A DNA stretch of 64,000 nucleotides, taken from positions 8,784,001 to 8,848,000 of the forward strand of contig NZ_JASTWJ010000001.1 in assembly GCF_030499515.1 (NCBI RefSeq), read 5' to 3'. The notes beneath the pieces were generated by a model. It did no database searches. It saw nothing but the letters and a program-made list of their open reading frames with translations, and had not been told where the DNA came from. Within the stretch, counting starts at the first letter, position 1; every line of letters starts with the position of its first letter. This document shows, in pieces, positions 41,364 to 50,310 of the stretch. Source of the stretch: Streptomyces sp. DT2A-34. GTDB taxonomy: Bacteria; Actinomycetota; Actinomycetes; Streptomycetales; Streptomycetaceae. The translations under genes and the position numbers were made by a program.

Positions 41364-42104
41364 ATGCACCGGGTACTCCTGACGGGTGGCCACGCCCTCG
41401 TGCGCGATGCCTACGCACGCGTCATCGAGACCTCTGCCGCTCTGACCGTCCAGGCACAGATCCCTTCCCTGCATGACGCTCTCGCCCGACTCCCCGCCAT
41501 GAGGCCCGCCCTTCTCCTCATCGACGCCCCGGCCTTGGCTCCATCCCTCCCAGACCACGACATGGCTGACTCTGCGCCACGCTGCCGTCCGGACCCGGCT
41601 CGCTGTCATCGGCGACATCTCCGTCGCGGAGACCGGTTCACTTCTGCACTGCGGTGTCACCAGCATCCTGACGGCCCTCGACCTGGTGAGCCGGGGCGGG
41701 CTGATCATCTCCTCCCCGCCGCCGACCCGCACCCGGACCTCCGCCATCCCCCCAGCCCGGTACTGGATCAACTCTCCGCAAGAGAGCGGCAGATCCTCAT
41801 CCTCGTCGCGACCCAGCCTGACAACAACGCACTCGCCCGCCTGCTCGGCCTGAGTCCTCTCACGGTCAAGTCACACGTGAACCGGATCCTCCGCAAATTC
41901 GGCGTCTCCACCCGTGCCCAGCTGGTCGCCATCGCCTATGAGAGCGGCCTCGTCACCCCGGGCCTTCCCGTCGGCGGCATGTCGCACCACTGTGTCGTTT
42001 CCGCACACCGGTCCGGTGATCGGGGTCGACGGTACGTCATTGAGCAGTTGCGGGGCGGGGTCGGACAAGTCCGTGGAAGAGCATCGCTTCCGCGGTGGAG
42101 ATGA
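41364..42104 (+). CDS. LuxR-type regulator with two compensating frameshifts
   Basis: The first 60 residues (MHRVLLTGGHALVRDAYARV, RPALLLIDAPALAP) look like a degenerate receiver domain. The C-terminal LuxR helix-turn-helix (LSARERQILILVATQP, ARLLGLSPLTVKSHVNRILR) is intact in the same frame. Between about 41560 and 41755 this frame is arginine/proline-rich junk. The neighbouring frame reads a sensible protein (RTRLAVIGDISVAETGSLLH, then ILTALDLVSRGGLIIS). Two indels that cancel therefore scramble about 65 central residues. DNA binding should be possible, but normal signalling is doubtful. Confidence 0.7.
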   Translation: MHRVLLTGGHALVRDAYARVIETSAALTVQAQIPSLHDALARLPAMRPALLLIDAPALAPSLPDHDMADSAPRCRPDPARCHRRHLRRGDRFTSALRCHQHPDGPRPGEPGRADHLLPAADPHPDLRHPPSPVLDQLSARERQILILVATQPDNNALARLLGLSPLTVKSHVNRILRKFGVSTRAQLVAIAYESGLVTPGLPVGGMSHHCVVSAHRSGDRGRRYVIEQLRGGVGQVRGRASLPRWR

Positions 42105-42672
42105 CCGCGTCGAGCTGTCCGGGCTCGGCGCGCAGTCGATCGGCGCGCCAGGACAGGCTGAGGATGCCGTTCATGGTGGCCCACAGAGCCGTCGCGGCGG
42201 CGTGGGGGTCGATACCGGGGGTGATGGAGCCGTCGGCGACGCCGTCGCTCAGGGCTGCGGCGAGCTTGGCGTTCTGCTCTTCGACGAGGTCTGCGACACG
42301 TTCGAGCGCGGTCGGTTCGTCGGGCGGGTCCGCGAGCAGGCGGAACTGGTGGGGGCGTTCGGTGGCGAAGCGGGCGTAGGCGGCTGCGGCCGCCCTGATG
42401 CGCTCCTCGGGGGTGCCGGGAGTGGCATAGGCGGCGTCCATGTATTGCCGGTTGTCTTCGAGGGCGCGTGCAGCGACGGCGATCAGGACAGCGGAGCGTC
42501 CGCCGACCCGGTTGTACACGGTCTGCACAGCGACATCGGCCCGTTCGGCGACAGCTTCCAGAGTGACGGCTGAGGGGCCGCCCTCGGCCAGAAGCTCTTC
42601 GGCCGCTTCCACGATGGCCGCCCGGGTGGCGGCGGCGCGACGGCTGGCTCGGGTGACCTTGTTTGTCATCAC
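42037..42672 (-). CDS. TetR-family regulator
   Basis: The 211-residue protein has the N-terminal helix-turn-helix (TRAAIVEAAEELLAEGGPSA, VTLEAVAERADVAVQTVYNR) and a helical ligand domain ending in WATMNGILSLSWRADRLR. It is divergent from an alpha/beta hydrolase gene. A 34-bp inverted repeat fills the gap between them, so it probably represses itself and the hydrolase. Its 3' end overlaps the end of the LuxR-type gene on the other strand. Confidence 0.88.
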   Translation of the reverse strand: MMTNKVTRASRRAAATRAAIVEAAEELLAEGGPSAVTLEAVAERADVAVQTVYNRVGGRSAVLIAVAARALEDNRQYMDAAYATPGTPEERIRAAAAAYARFATERPHQFRLLADPPDEPTALERVADLVEEQNAKLAAALSDGVADGSITPGIDPHAAATALWATMNGILSLSWRADRLRAEPGQLDAVISTAEAMLFHGLVRPRPATAQ

Positions 42673-42697
42673 CCTGTTACTTTACGGCGGCCTAATG

Positions 42698-42731
42698 TTG
42701 GAATACATTACAAACTTGTAAGTGATTCCAA
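42698..42731. promoter_or_regulatory. 34-bp inverted repeat, operator of the divergent TetR/hydrolase pair
   Basis: TTGGAATACATTACAA (42698-42713) and TTGTAAGTGATTCCAA (42716-42731) match as inverted copies at 13 of 16 positions, with 2 bases between. The region is AT-rich in GC-rich surroundings. Its length suggests two TetR dimers. Confidence 0.75.
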
Positions 42732-42776
42732 ATTAACGAGGCGTGCCTGGGTGCCCCGTTGCCTTGTGGAGGCCCG

Positions 42777-43685
42777 ATGACCGAACGTCTTGATCTGGCG
42801 TTTCCCTCCGGGGACACGGAATGCCGCGCGTGGTTGTACCTGCCGGAAGACGGCGGAGTACGTCCGGCCCTGGTGATGGGACACGGCCTGGGTGGTGTCC
42901 GGGAGATGCGTCTGGATGCCTACGCCGAGCGTTTCGCCGCCGCGGGATACGCCTGTCTGGTCTTCGACTACCGGCATTTCGGCTCCAGCGGAGGCCGACC
43001 CCGCCAGCTCCTGAGCATCCGCCGACAGCTTCAGGACTGGCGGGCTGCGGTGGCCTGTGCCCGCTCCCGGCCGGAGGTCGACCCCCGGCGTGTTGTGCTG
43101 TGGGGCACCTCTTTCGGCGGCGGCCATGTCCTGGCGACCGCCGCTCAGGACCCGGCCGTCGCAGCCGTCATCGCCCAGGGTCTGTTCACCGACGGTGCCG
43201 CCTCCGCTCTGGCGATGCGTCCGGACAGTTCGGTGAAGGTGATGGCCCGCGCGCTCCGTGACGTCGTCGGCGCCCGTCTGGGGCGCCCTCCCGTCATGGT
43301 CGCGACCGCGGGCCCACCCGGATCCGCCGCCCTGATGACCGCTGAGGACGCCGAGTCCGGCTACCTGGCCCTCGTGCCCGACGAGGCGCCCTTCGCCAAC
43401 CAGGTCGCGGCGCGGTTCGCCCTGGACATCATCCGCTACCGGCCGGGCCGCCAGACCGCGAAGATCGCTTGCCCGGTGATGTTCTGCGTATGTGAGCACG
43501 ACAGTGTGGCCCCCGCACGGCCGACCCTGCACCATGCCCGCAGGGCTCCGCACGGCGAAGTCCGCCTCTACCCCCACGGCCACTTCGACATATACGTCGG
43601 TGAGCCCTTCGAACGCGTTGTCAAGGACCAACTGGCGTTCCTGGGGCGGCACGTCCCCCTCAGCGCTTCGCCAGCCCCCCGGTGA
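42777..43685 (+). CDS. Alpha/beta hydrolase (dienelactone-hydrolase / BAAT-like)
   Basis: The 302-residue enzyme starts at ATG 42777 with GGAGG five bases upstream. GHGLGGVREM forms the oxyanion hole, LWGTSFGGGHVLA the nucleophile elbow with a GTSFGG serine, CEHDSVAP the acid and YPHGHFDIY the histidine. The profile resembles the hydrolases that accompany Baeyer-Villiger or SDR genes in Streptomyces. An SDR remnant and an intact SDR gene follow directly. Confidence 0.85.
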   Translation: MTERLDLAFPSGDTECRAWLYLPEDGGVRPALVMGHGLGGVREMRLDAYAERFAAAGYACLVFDYRHFGSSGGRPRQLLSIRRQLQDWRAAVACARSRPEVDPRRVVLWGTSFGGGHVLATAAQDPAVAAVIAQGLFTDGAASALAMRPDSSVKVMARALRDVVGARLGRPPVMVATAGPPGSAALMTAEDAESGYLALVPDEAPFANQVAARFALDIIRYRPGRQTAKIACPVMFCVCEHDSVAPARPTLHHARRAPHGEVRLYPHGHFDIYVGEPFERVVKDQLAFLGRHVPLSASPAPR

Positions 43686-43711
43686 AGTTCCGGTTCGACG
43701 GACGTTCCGAA

Positions 43712-43985
43712 GAGAGGTACTTGTTGCCCACCGCGATATCGCTTTCCCGTCACTGCTCGGCCAGGTCATCACCCCTGCACGCGTCGCGAATGCCGTCGTC
43801 CGCGGCATCGAGAACCGCTCCGCCCATGTCAACGTCCCCCGCCGGTGGGCGCTGTTCCCAGATTTGCACGGCGCCCTCAACCGCCGTCGCCGGATGTCAC
43901 CTGCGACCGTGCCGGCTCCTGCGCCGACTCGAGGAATCCGCCGACGTGATCCGTACTCCCCGCAGACCGACACATCGAGGTAGGC
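43712..43985 (+). pseudogene. C-terminal scrap of a short-chain dehydrogenase
   Basis: ITPARVANAVVRGIENRSAH, then VNVPRRWALFPDLHGALN is a typical SDR C-terminal helix pair. A frame change at about 43890 leads to LLRRLEESADVIRTP. The cofactor and catalytic parts are absent. It probably marks a deletion inside a former hydrolase-SDR-SDR operon. Confidence 0.65.
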
Positions 43986-43989
43986 CGTC

Positions 43990-44874
43990 ATGACCCGTTA
44001 CGACCTGACCGGGCGCACCATCGCCCTCACCGGTTCCACCGGCGGCCTGGGCGCCGCCCTCGCCCAAGCCCTGCGCGCCCGGGGAGCCAATCTCGCGCTG
44101 CTCGACCTCAGCGTTGAGGCCGCCACGGCCCAGGCCCGGGAACTGGGAGGCGAAACGGTTGCCCGCGGCTGGCATGCCAACGTACGCGATCTCGCCAGTC
44201 TTCAGCAGGCCATGGACGAGGCCGCCGAGCACTTCGGGCGCCTCGACGTCGTCATCGCAGGGGCGGGGATCGACACCATGGCTCCGCTGGCGACCATCGA
44301 CCCGTTGGCCTACGAGCGCGTCATCGACGTCAACCTCAACGGGGTCTGGCGCACCTTCCGCGCGGCACTCCCTCACGTGCAACGCCACGAGGGCTACTTG
44401 CTTGCCGTCTCGTCCATGGCCGCCTTCGTGCACTCCCCGATGCAGGTCTCCTACACCGCGAGCAAGGCCGGCGTGTGGGCGCTGTGCGACAGCGTCCGTC
44501 TGGAACTGCGCCACCTCGGGGTCGGCGTGGGCAGCGCCCACCCCACCTTCTTTCGAACACCCTTGATGGACGACGTGACCGCTGACCCCGCCGGGCGCGC
44601 GCTGTGGGGCGGCAACGACCGAGGACTGTGGAAGATGGTCCCACTGCAGAAGGTCGTCAGCGGCATCGTCTCCGGCATCGAACGGCGTGCCGATCTCATC
44701 GTCGTCCCCAAGTCTCTCACCTTGGCCGCCAAGGCCCCGGGCCTGTTCCGCCCAATCGTCGAGCGCCTCGGATTTCGTGGCCAGACCGTGCCCCGCGCCA
44801 TAGGCCTGGCCTCGGCGACCGGATGGCACAATCCAGCCGCACACGACCGGCATCACACCAACGGGACCCGGTAG
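43990..44874 (+). CDS. Short-chain dehydrogenase/reductase
   Basis: The 294-residue SDR has the cofactor motif TGSTGGLG near residue 15, the NAG-type AGAGID, the serine in LAVSSMAAF and the catalytic YTASK. It is close to the usual SDR length plus a short C-terminal tail. It should oxidise or reduce an alcohol/ketone pair with NAD(P)H. The upstream hydrolase and the lost SDR suggest a former multi-step ester/ketone catabolic operon. Confidence 0.88.
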   Translation: MTRYDLTGRTIALTGSTGGLGAALAQALRARGANLALLDLSVEAATAQARELGGETVARGWHANVRDLASLQQAMDEAAEHFGRLDVVIAGAGIDTMAPLATIDPLAYERVIDVNLNGVWRTFRAALPHVQRHEGYLLAVSSMAAFVHSPMQVSYTASKAGVWALCDSVRLELRHLGVGVGSAHPTFFRTPLMDDVTADPAGRALWGGNDRGLWKMVPLQKVVSGIVSGIERRADLIVVPKSLTLAAKAPGLFRPIVERLGFRGQTVPRAIGLASATGWHNPAAHDRHHTNGTR

Positions 44875-44929
44875 AGCCTGCCGAGGGCAGAGGGCCCCGG
44901 CCGGTACGGGCGAGCCCGGCTCCGTACGG

Positions 44930-45106
44930 TCAAAAGGGGCGGTCCTCGGGCAGCGCAACTTCATGGGCCCAGGCGCAGAACTCGGCCCCCTGGGACGTAG
45001 ACCTTCAGCCGGTCGGGGCCGAAGCGGTCACCGCTGGCGACGCCGACGTCGACTGCCCGCTCTCGGCGATCAGGCGCGGTCGTCCAGCCAGGTTGGCGAT
45101 GCGCAT
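44930..45106 (-). pseudogene. N-terminal fragment of a FAH-family protein
   Basis: MRIANLAGRPRLIAE is the typical start of actinobacterial fumarylacetoacetate-hydrolase-family proteins. After frame changes, VDVGVASGDRFGPD and EFCAWAHEVALPEDRPF continue the same N-terminal region to a stop at 44930. The catalytic domain is missing. Its ATG overlaps the stop of the upstream GntR gene, so the two once formed an operon. The region to 44875 holds nothing else. Confidence 0.7.
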
Positions 45107-45810
45107 CAGACTTCCTTCACAGGTTCGTGGTGGGTGCAGCCGGTCAGGCCGGCGGCGGTCAGGGTCAGGTGCTGGACGAGAACTTCGGCGGCGCTGTCGG
45201 CGTCGCGGGCCAGCGCCGCCTCCTCCAGTCGACGGTGCTCACCGACGAAGTCGCGGCCCGGGGTGCGGTGCACCGACCAGCGGCGGGCCAGCTCACTCGC
45301 GGTCCACATACGGTCGAAGGTTTCCAGCAGGACCGGGTTGCCGCATCCTTCCAGCAGCGTTCGGTGGAAGACCCGGTGGGCCTCGGACCAGGCACTGCTG
45401 AAGTACTCGCCCTCTTCTGGCACGTACACCGGGGTGCGCGCAAGCCGGTGATGGGCGGCGCGCACGCGCGCCTCCCAGTCGATGTCGCCGCGCTCGATCG
45501 ACAGACGCAGGACGACCGGTTCGATCGTGCGGCGGGCTTCGGCGATCTCCTGCCAGCGCCGGTCGGAGAAGGTTGGGACGGCGAAGCCGCGGTTCGGCAG
45601 CCGGTCGGCGAGGCCGTCGCCGACCACCCGCACCAGCGCCTCGCGCACCACCGCCAGGCTCACCCCCTGCTCCTTGGCCAGGTCCTGCGGTTTGAGGGCT
45701 GCACCGGGGGCGTATTCACCACGCCTGATGGCGTCGCGCAGGCGTGCGTAGACCTGCTCGGAGAGCATCTGTTTCCCCGACGAGGTCGAGGCGTCGGCCG
45801 TCTGAGTCAT
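45106..45810 (-). CDS. GntR-family regulator (FCD type)
   Basis: The 234-residue protein has an N-terminal winged helix (LKPQDLAKEQGVSLAVVREA, RLPNRGFAVP) and an all-helical FCD domain. EARRTIEPVVLRL, FHRTLLEGCGNPVLLE and EHRRLEEAALARD carry the metal-binding histidines. It is divergent from the decayed PEBP gene. A palindrome at 45835-45848 lies in its promoter. Its former partner FAH gene points to control of a sugar-acid or aromatic-acid pathway that has since been lost. Confidence 0.87.
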   Translation of the reverse strand: MTQTADASTSSGKQMLSEQVYARLRDAIRRGEYAPGAALKPQDLAKEQGVSLAVVREALVRVVGDGLADRLPNRGFAVPTFSDRRWQEIAEARRTIEPVVLRLSIERGDIDWEARVRAAHHRLARTPVYVPEEGEYFSSAWSEAHRVFHRTLLEGCGNPVLLETFDRMWTASELARRWSVHRTPGRDFVGEHRRLEEAALARDADSAAEVLVQHLTLTAAGLTGCTHHEPVKEV

Positions 45811-45834
45811 GAGCTGAGTCTAGCCACCAGGCGT

Positions 45835-45848
45835 GATAATCGATTATC
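45835..45848. promoter_or_regulatory. Palindromic operator before the GntR gene
   Basis: GATAATCGATTATC (45835-45848) is a perfect 14-bp palindrome 25 bases upstream of the GntR start, in an AT-rich patch. It is a likely autoregulatory site. Confidence 0.65.
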
Positions 45849-45945
45849 TATGCTATCGTCGATTGAAGATACGGTGGCATCCGATTCCCGACGTTATGGG
45901 CTGCCTGTCATTGTCTTACGCAGTCCCGCTCTGCCAGGAGAACCC

Positions 45946-46484
45946 GTGAGAAAGTCCGCTCGCACCCTTGTCGCTGACCGGTGCCGCCGTCCTCGTGGTC
46001 GGAGTCAGCGCGGTGTTCCACCTCCGACCGGCGGCAGCCGCACCACAGGCGCCAGGCACGACACCCACGGCTACGGCAAGGTCCGAAGCGGCGTCCCGGC
46101 CGCAGCCCCGCGGTTCACAGTCACCAGCCCGGATGTCCGTGGTGGCGGCGCCATTCCGGCCTACGCCTGGGCGAACGGCTTCGGCTGCACCGGCGCGAAC
46201 CAGCGGATGCGGACTGGATGACCTGGGACATCCCGGTCGGCGAGAAAGGCCTCGGCCGTGCTCTGCCGCCCGGCGCCGTGGCGGGCGCGAACGACGGTGG
46301 TAGGAGCGGCTGCATGGGCCCCTGCCCGCCGGTCGGCGACGTCTCCCATCACTACAAGATCACGGTGTACGCCCTTGACACAGCGAGTCTGAACCTGGCC
46401 GCGCGCAGCACCGCAGCGGCGGCCTTCACCATGAACAGCCACATTGTCGGCTATGGCCGCCTCACCGCGACCGCACATCAGTAG
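45946..46484 (+). pseudogene. Secreted PEBP-type (YbhB/YbcL) protein, broken by frameshifts and a deletion
   Basis: The GTG at 45946 has AGGAG five bases upstream. A signal-peptide-like segment (SLTGAAVLVVGVSAVFHL) is out of frame with it. RFTVTSPDVRGGGAIPAYAW and later CMGPCPPVGDVSHHYKITVY, in another frame, belong to the PEBP fold, but the central DPDAP ligand motif is deleted. At least three frame changes are needed. It is followed by an intact PEBP gene and so looks like a decayed, exported relative. Confidence 0.75.
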
Positions 46485-46510
46485 TCCCCACAAGAGAGAG
46501 GAAGGCCGCC

Positions 46511-47050
46511 ATGAGCGCCAACGACCCCTTCGCCCGCCTCCCCGAGGTGCCGGGCTTCACCGTCACGAGCACCACCATCGCCGACGGCGCCGCCTGGTCC
46601 GAAGAACAGTACTCCGGCATCTTCGGCGTCCCGGGTGGAAAGGACGTCTCCCCGCAGCTGTCGTGGAGCGGCGCCCCCGAGGGCACCAAGAGCTACGCCG
46701 TCACTGTCTACGACCCGGACGCCCCGACCGGCTCCGGCTTCTGGCACTGGGCCGTGGCCGATATCCCGGCCACCGTCAACGAGCTGCCCGAGGGGGCCGG
46801 CGACGACACCGGCTCGGGCCTGCCCGAGGGTGCCTTCCAACTGCCGGGCGACGCCCGAGCGGCCCGCTTCATCGGCGCAGCCCCGCCCGCCGGGCATGGC
46901 CCGCACCGCTACTTCATCGTGGTGCACGCCCTGGATGTCGAGTCCATCGGCGTTCCGGCCGAGGCCACGCCCGCGTTCCTGGGCTTCAACATGGCCGGAC
47001 ACATCCTCGGCCGGGCGGTCCTGACCGCCAGTGCCGAGATACGCGCCTGA
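46511..47050 (+). CDS. YbhB/YbcL-type PEBP protein
   Basis: The 179-residue protein has complete PEBP signatures: GFTVTSTTIADGA, VSPQLSWSGAPEGTKSYAVT, VYDPDAPTGSGFWHWAVADI and GPHRYFIVVHALD. AGAGG lies nine bases before the ATG. No signal peptide is present, so it is cytoplasmic. Bacterial PEBPs bind small anionic ligands or act as Raf-inhibitor-like proteins of unknown role. Confidence 0.9.
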   Translation: MSANDPFARLPEVPGFTVTSTTIADGAAWSEEQYSGIFGVPGGKDVSPQLSWSGAPEGTKSYAVTVYDPDAPTGSGFWHWAVADIPATVNELPEGAGDDTGSGLPEGAFQLPGDARAARFIGAAPPAGHGPHRYFIVVHALDVESIGVPAEATPAFLGFNMAGHILGRAVLTASAEIRA

Positions 47051-47389
47051 CGAACAGCTGCCAGGAGGGCCGCGCCCACGATCGTTGTCGCGGCCGTCGA
47101 GGATGAGCGTGCGGGGCAGCATGGGGGCCGAGGTGTCCGTCCGTCCGGCGTCAGCGGTTCGCCGAGCATCGTGGACAGGGCGGCGCGGGACAGCATCGCC
47201 GTGGCTGTAGGCGGCACCCAGGGTGACCCCGTGGACGGACGGCGCCTTGGTGAACGGAGCCACCGCGGTCAGGTCGGGCCGCCCTGCGACCAGGGGAAGC
47301 TTGCCGCTGAGCCCGGCAGGGACGGGTGGTGGTGGCGCAGTCCGCGCTCACGGTGTCCTGCTGCCGACGGGCACTCTTGGCCTGGCCGT

Positions 47390-47540
47390 GGTGGATCAGA
47401 TGAACGTCCGTCCGTGGACGTGGCAGCGGCGACTTGCGGCAGAGGGGACGACGTTCGCGGAGGCGGTCGATGACCTACGGCGGGGGATGGCCGAGCACGA
47501 CCCGCGGGACACCGTCGAGGTGCGCGCGCCGCAGGCGTGA
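47390..47540 (+). pseudogene. AraC-family helix-turn-helix remnant
   Basis: MNVRPWTWQRRLAAEGTTFA, then EAVDDLRRGMAEHDPRDTVE resembles the first helix-turn-helix of OruR-type AraC regulators (SPRTLQRRLAAEGTTF). The sensor domain and second helix-turn-helix are missing. Confidence 0.55.
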
Positions 47541-47599
47541 GTGGCCAAGCCGACCGCGACTGAAACGGTGAGGCTGGGGTGCCAGGACCGGCATGGCGG

Positions 47600-47985
47600 G
47601 CGCGGATGTCGACCTGCGCCGGCAGGCGTTCCTCCGCAGATTCGCTCTTGAACGCACCTTCCGCCCGTTCAGCAGACTCTGGGCTGGACCGTCCCCCTGT
47701 CCAGCCCCACGCACCGCCAACTTGTGGGCCTCGCTGATCATCACTGCCCACACCCAACTCCGCCTCGTCCGCCCCCTTCCGAGGACCTCCACCGCCCTGG
47801 GAATGGCCGGCCCAGCCCCGCCGCCTCACCCTCGTCCGTGTCCGCTGGGGGGCTGACACCTCCGCGCCAAGAGCGCCGCCCATCCCGCCGAGGTTTCCCA
47901 ACCCTCCCGGCCCGGGCCCAAAGGCCAACCCGGCCCGATCAACCCCAGGCCCGGCACCGTCCTGATCGCCGCCGTCGAGGTGACC
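47600..47985 (+). pseudogene. C-terminal remnant of a transposase
   Basis: FLRRFALERTFRPFSR followed by ITAHTQLRLVRPL resembles the end of actinobacterial transposases (LEHTFR, AAHTQLRLARPL). Other frames carry RRLT and the PGP-rich tail that usually follows. No terminal repeats were seen. Confidence 0.5.
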
Positions 47986-48015
47986 TCGAAGACAACCGGC
48001 AGTCATGGACGTCAC

Positions 48016-49602
48016 CTACATGTCGCCGAGTGCATCGCGTCCGAGTACGGCGGACGCGGCGACGACTCCGCCCACGACGGCGCCGCTGACGCCGGCCGCG
48101 GCGACGTCCTGGCCGCTGAGGAACAGGCCGGGCACCAAGGTGTGGGCGCTCAGGCCACGCTGGGCGAAGCGCTCGGGCGTGTGCGCCAGTGACATGAAGT
48201 CACCGTGTGTCCTGCCGAGGAAGTGGTTGAAGCTGAGCGGGGTGGCGAGCTCCATGTGATCGATCTTGCCTTCCGCCTTGGGATAGAACCGCAGGACCTG
48301 GTCGAGCAGTTCGCGGCTCAGTCGCTGCTTGAGCTGTTCGTACTCCACCCCGCGACGCATCCAGGCGCTGTCGGCGAACGGCTCGAACAGCGACCAGGTC
48401 GTCACACCGGCGATGTCGATCGTGCTCCGCCCGGGGTAACGGTCGTTCCACTGCGGGTCCTTGGCGGAGGGGCAGGTCAGGAAGTACGCGGGCATCGGCC
48501 GATGCTGGGGGTCCGACTCGTACAAGGCGAACTGGGCGTCGACGTCCGGCCCCTGGTGTGCCCAGATGTTGGATCCGCTCAGCTCGAGCTGGTCCGCCGA
48601 CTCCTTGATCCCGATGTTGAGGACAACCCAGGTGAGCGAGGGGCCAATCGCCCGGCAGGCGTCCACGAGTTCGTCGTCGCGCTTGGCGTCGGCGGGCAGC
48701 AGACGCGTGAGGGTGTTGAGGGCGCCGGCATCGCTGATCACCACGGGAGCGTCGAACGCGCGTCCGTCGGTCATCGTGACGCCGCAGGCGCGTCCCTGTT
48801 CGTCGAGCCTTACGGAGTCGACTTCGGCGGCGATGAGGACGTCCCCGCCGGCGGCCCGGATCACGTCACTGATCGTCTCGGTGATCCGGCCCGACCCGCC
48901 GACGGGGAAGTTGGCGCCGTCGATGTAGTGGCGGATGAGCATGGCGTGCATGGCGAACGAGACCCGCCCCGGGGTCATCGAGTAGTCGCCGAAGTGACCG
49001 CACAGAACGGTCTTGAGCTCCTCGTCGTCGGTCAGTTCCGCGAGGACCTCCGTCACCGTGCGGTCGGAGAAGGAGCGGAACGGCGCGCACATCGCCTCGT
49101 AGTGCTCCTGTGCGACGGGCTGCGGCAGGCTGCGCTGGGCGAAGAAGGGCTTGGCGGCCCGGTTGGCCGCGAAGACCAGGTCGACGTAGCGGCTGATCGC
49201 CTCGGCCTCGTCCGGGAAGTACTGGATCAGGCGTTCCTTGAACCGGTCGGCGCCGGACGGGATCTCATACTCGCGGTCTTCGACGAAGATCCGGTTGTAG
49301 ACGTCGGGCATCGGGGCCCACCCCAGCTTTCCGCCGGTGATGTGGTCGAAGATCCTGCGCAGGCCGCTGCCCGGACGGTGCACTTCGCCCATGTAGTGCA
49401 GTCCGGCATCCCATTCGTAGCCGGCCCGGCGGAAGGTCTGGATGGCGCCGCCCGCGGTCGTGTGCCGCTCAAGGAGCAGAACCCGTTGCCCGGACCGGGC
49501 GAGGAAGCCCGCGGCAGTGAGACCTCCGGCACCGGAACCGATGACGATCGCGTCCCAGGAGTCCGCCACCGTGCTCCGCTTGTAACTCTGTCCCGCCTTC
49601 AT
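48016..49602 (-). CDS. CrtI-type FAD-dependent desaturase / oxidoreductase
   Basis: The 528-residue flavoprotein starts at ATG 49602. It has AIVIGSGAGGLTAAGFLARS (Rossmann FAD motif), LLERHTTAGGAIQTF and the C-terminal FLSGQDVAAAGVSGAVVGG, the pattern of phytoene desaturase and retinol saturase relatives. No carotenoid synthase or other crt gene lies nearby, so a carotenoid role is unproven. It may desaturate another lipid or polyene. It is divergent from an HxlR regulator that probably controls it. Confidence 0.85.
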   Translation of the reverse strand: MKAGQSYKRSTVADSWDAIVIGSGAGGLTAAGFLARSGQRVLLLERHTTAGGAIQTFRRAGYEWDAGLHYMGEVHRPGSGLRRIFDHITGGKLGWAPMPDVYNRIFVEDREYEIPSGADRFKERLIQYFPDEAEAISRYVDLVFAANRAAKPFFAQRSLPQPVAQEHYEAMCAPFRSFSDRTVTEVLAELTDDEELKTVLCGHFGDYSMTPGRVSFAMHAMLIRHYIDGANFPVGGSGRITETISDVIRAAGGDVLIAAEVDSVRLDEQGRACGVTMTDGRAFDAPVVISDAGALNTLTRLLPADAKRDDELVDACRAIGPSLTWVVLNIGIKESADQLELSGSNIWAHQGPDVDAQFALYESDPQHRPMPAYFLTCPSAKDPQWNDRYPGRSTIDIAGVTTWSLFEPFADSAWMRRGVEYEQLKQRLSRELLDQVLRFYPKAEGKIDHMELATPLSFNHFLGRTHGDFMSLAHTPERFAQRGLSAHTLVPGLFLSGQDVAAAGVSGAVVGGVVAASAVLGRDALGDM

Positions 49603-49690
49603 GCCACACTCTCCCATCTGGCTTCGGTTTCCCGAACTCAGGCTAGTTGCCTCGGTAGACTGGCAGCAAGGCGACAGAGGTGGAGGCAGT

Positions 49691-50221
49691 GTGGAGCACC
49701 GATCCGATCCTGCGGTTTCCGACGGGCGGGACGACACCGTGTGGGACAGGGACGCGTGGGACCTGGAACCGGACTCCGTCGCTCTCGCCCTGCGCGTGAT
49801 GAGCCCCCGCACCGCGGGCGTGATCATGCGGGAGGCCTTCTTCGGCACTCGCCGGTTCGAGGATTTCCTGCGCCACGTGGACGTCAGCTCGGGGGTGCTG
49901 TCCGCCCGCCTGCGCGAACTGGTCGACGAGGGAATGCTGGAGAAGTGCCCGTACCGCGAGCCGGGGGCGAGGGTGCGGGACGAGTACCGGCTCACCGACA
50001 AGGGCCGCAGCATGCTCCCCGTCCTCGTAGCCCTCATCGACTGGGCCGACCACTGGCTCGTGGGCCCGCAGGGTCCGACGGTGCAACTGCTGCACCGGGA
50101 CTGCGGAGCACCGATCACCGCTTCGGTCACCTGCGCTTCGGGGCACTCCATCACCGCGCCGCGCAACGTCATCGCTGCGCCAGGGCCAGGGGCTCGGCCG
50201 GCCGCTGTGGATTCAGACTGA
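49691..50221 (+). CDS. HxlR-family regulator
   Basis: The GTG at 49691 has GAGGTGGAGG two bases upstream. The 176-residue protein shows the HxlR core: RTAGVIMREAFFGTRRFEDF, SSGVLSARLRELVDEGMLEK, EYRLTDKGRSMLPVLVALI. It probably senses redox or a metabolite and controls the divergent flavoprotein gene. TTGCC and GGCAA near 49646-49668 are possible half-sites. Confidence 0.82.
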   Translation: MEHRSDPAVSDGRDDTVWDRDAWDLEPDSVALALRVMSPRTAGVIMREAFFGTRRFEDFLRHVDVSSGVLSARLRELVDEGMLEKCPYREPGARVRDEYRLTDKGRSMLPVLVALIDWADHWLVGPQGPTVQLLHRDCGAPITASVTCASGHSITAPRNVIAAPGPGARPAAVDSD

Positions 50222-50310
50222 ATGCAGCGAGGTGGTACCTCTGCCGAAGGCACCCGTCGCCCTTGCAGACCGAGAACCGCTGTTGCCGCGCATACGAGGG
50301 AGAGCTTCTC

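Larger units (their letters stand above)
47051..48015. other. Degraded 1-kb stretch
   Basis: No intact gene. 47051-47389 shows nothing recognised, although the minus strand has VHGVTLGAAYSHGD that I could not place. The remainder contains an AraC remnant and a transposase remnant, listed separately. Confidence 0.5.

Noticed and set aside
48016..49602. Carotenoid biosynthesis cluster
   Set aside because: Only a CrtI-like flavoprotein is present; no crtB, crtE or crtY gene is nearby.
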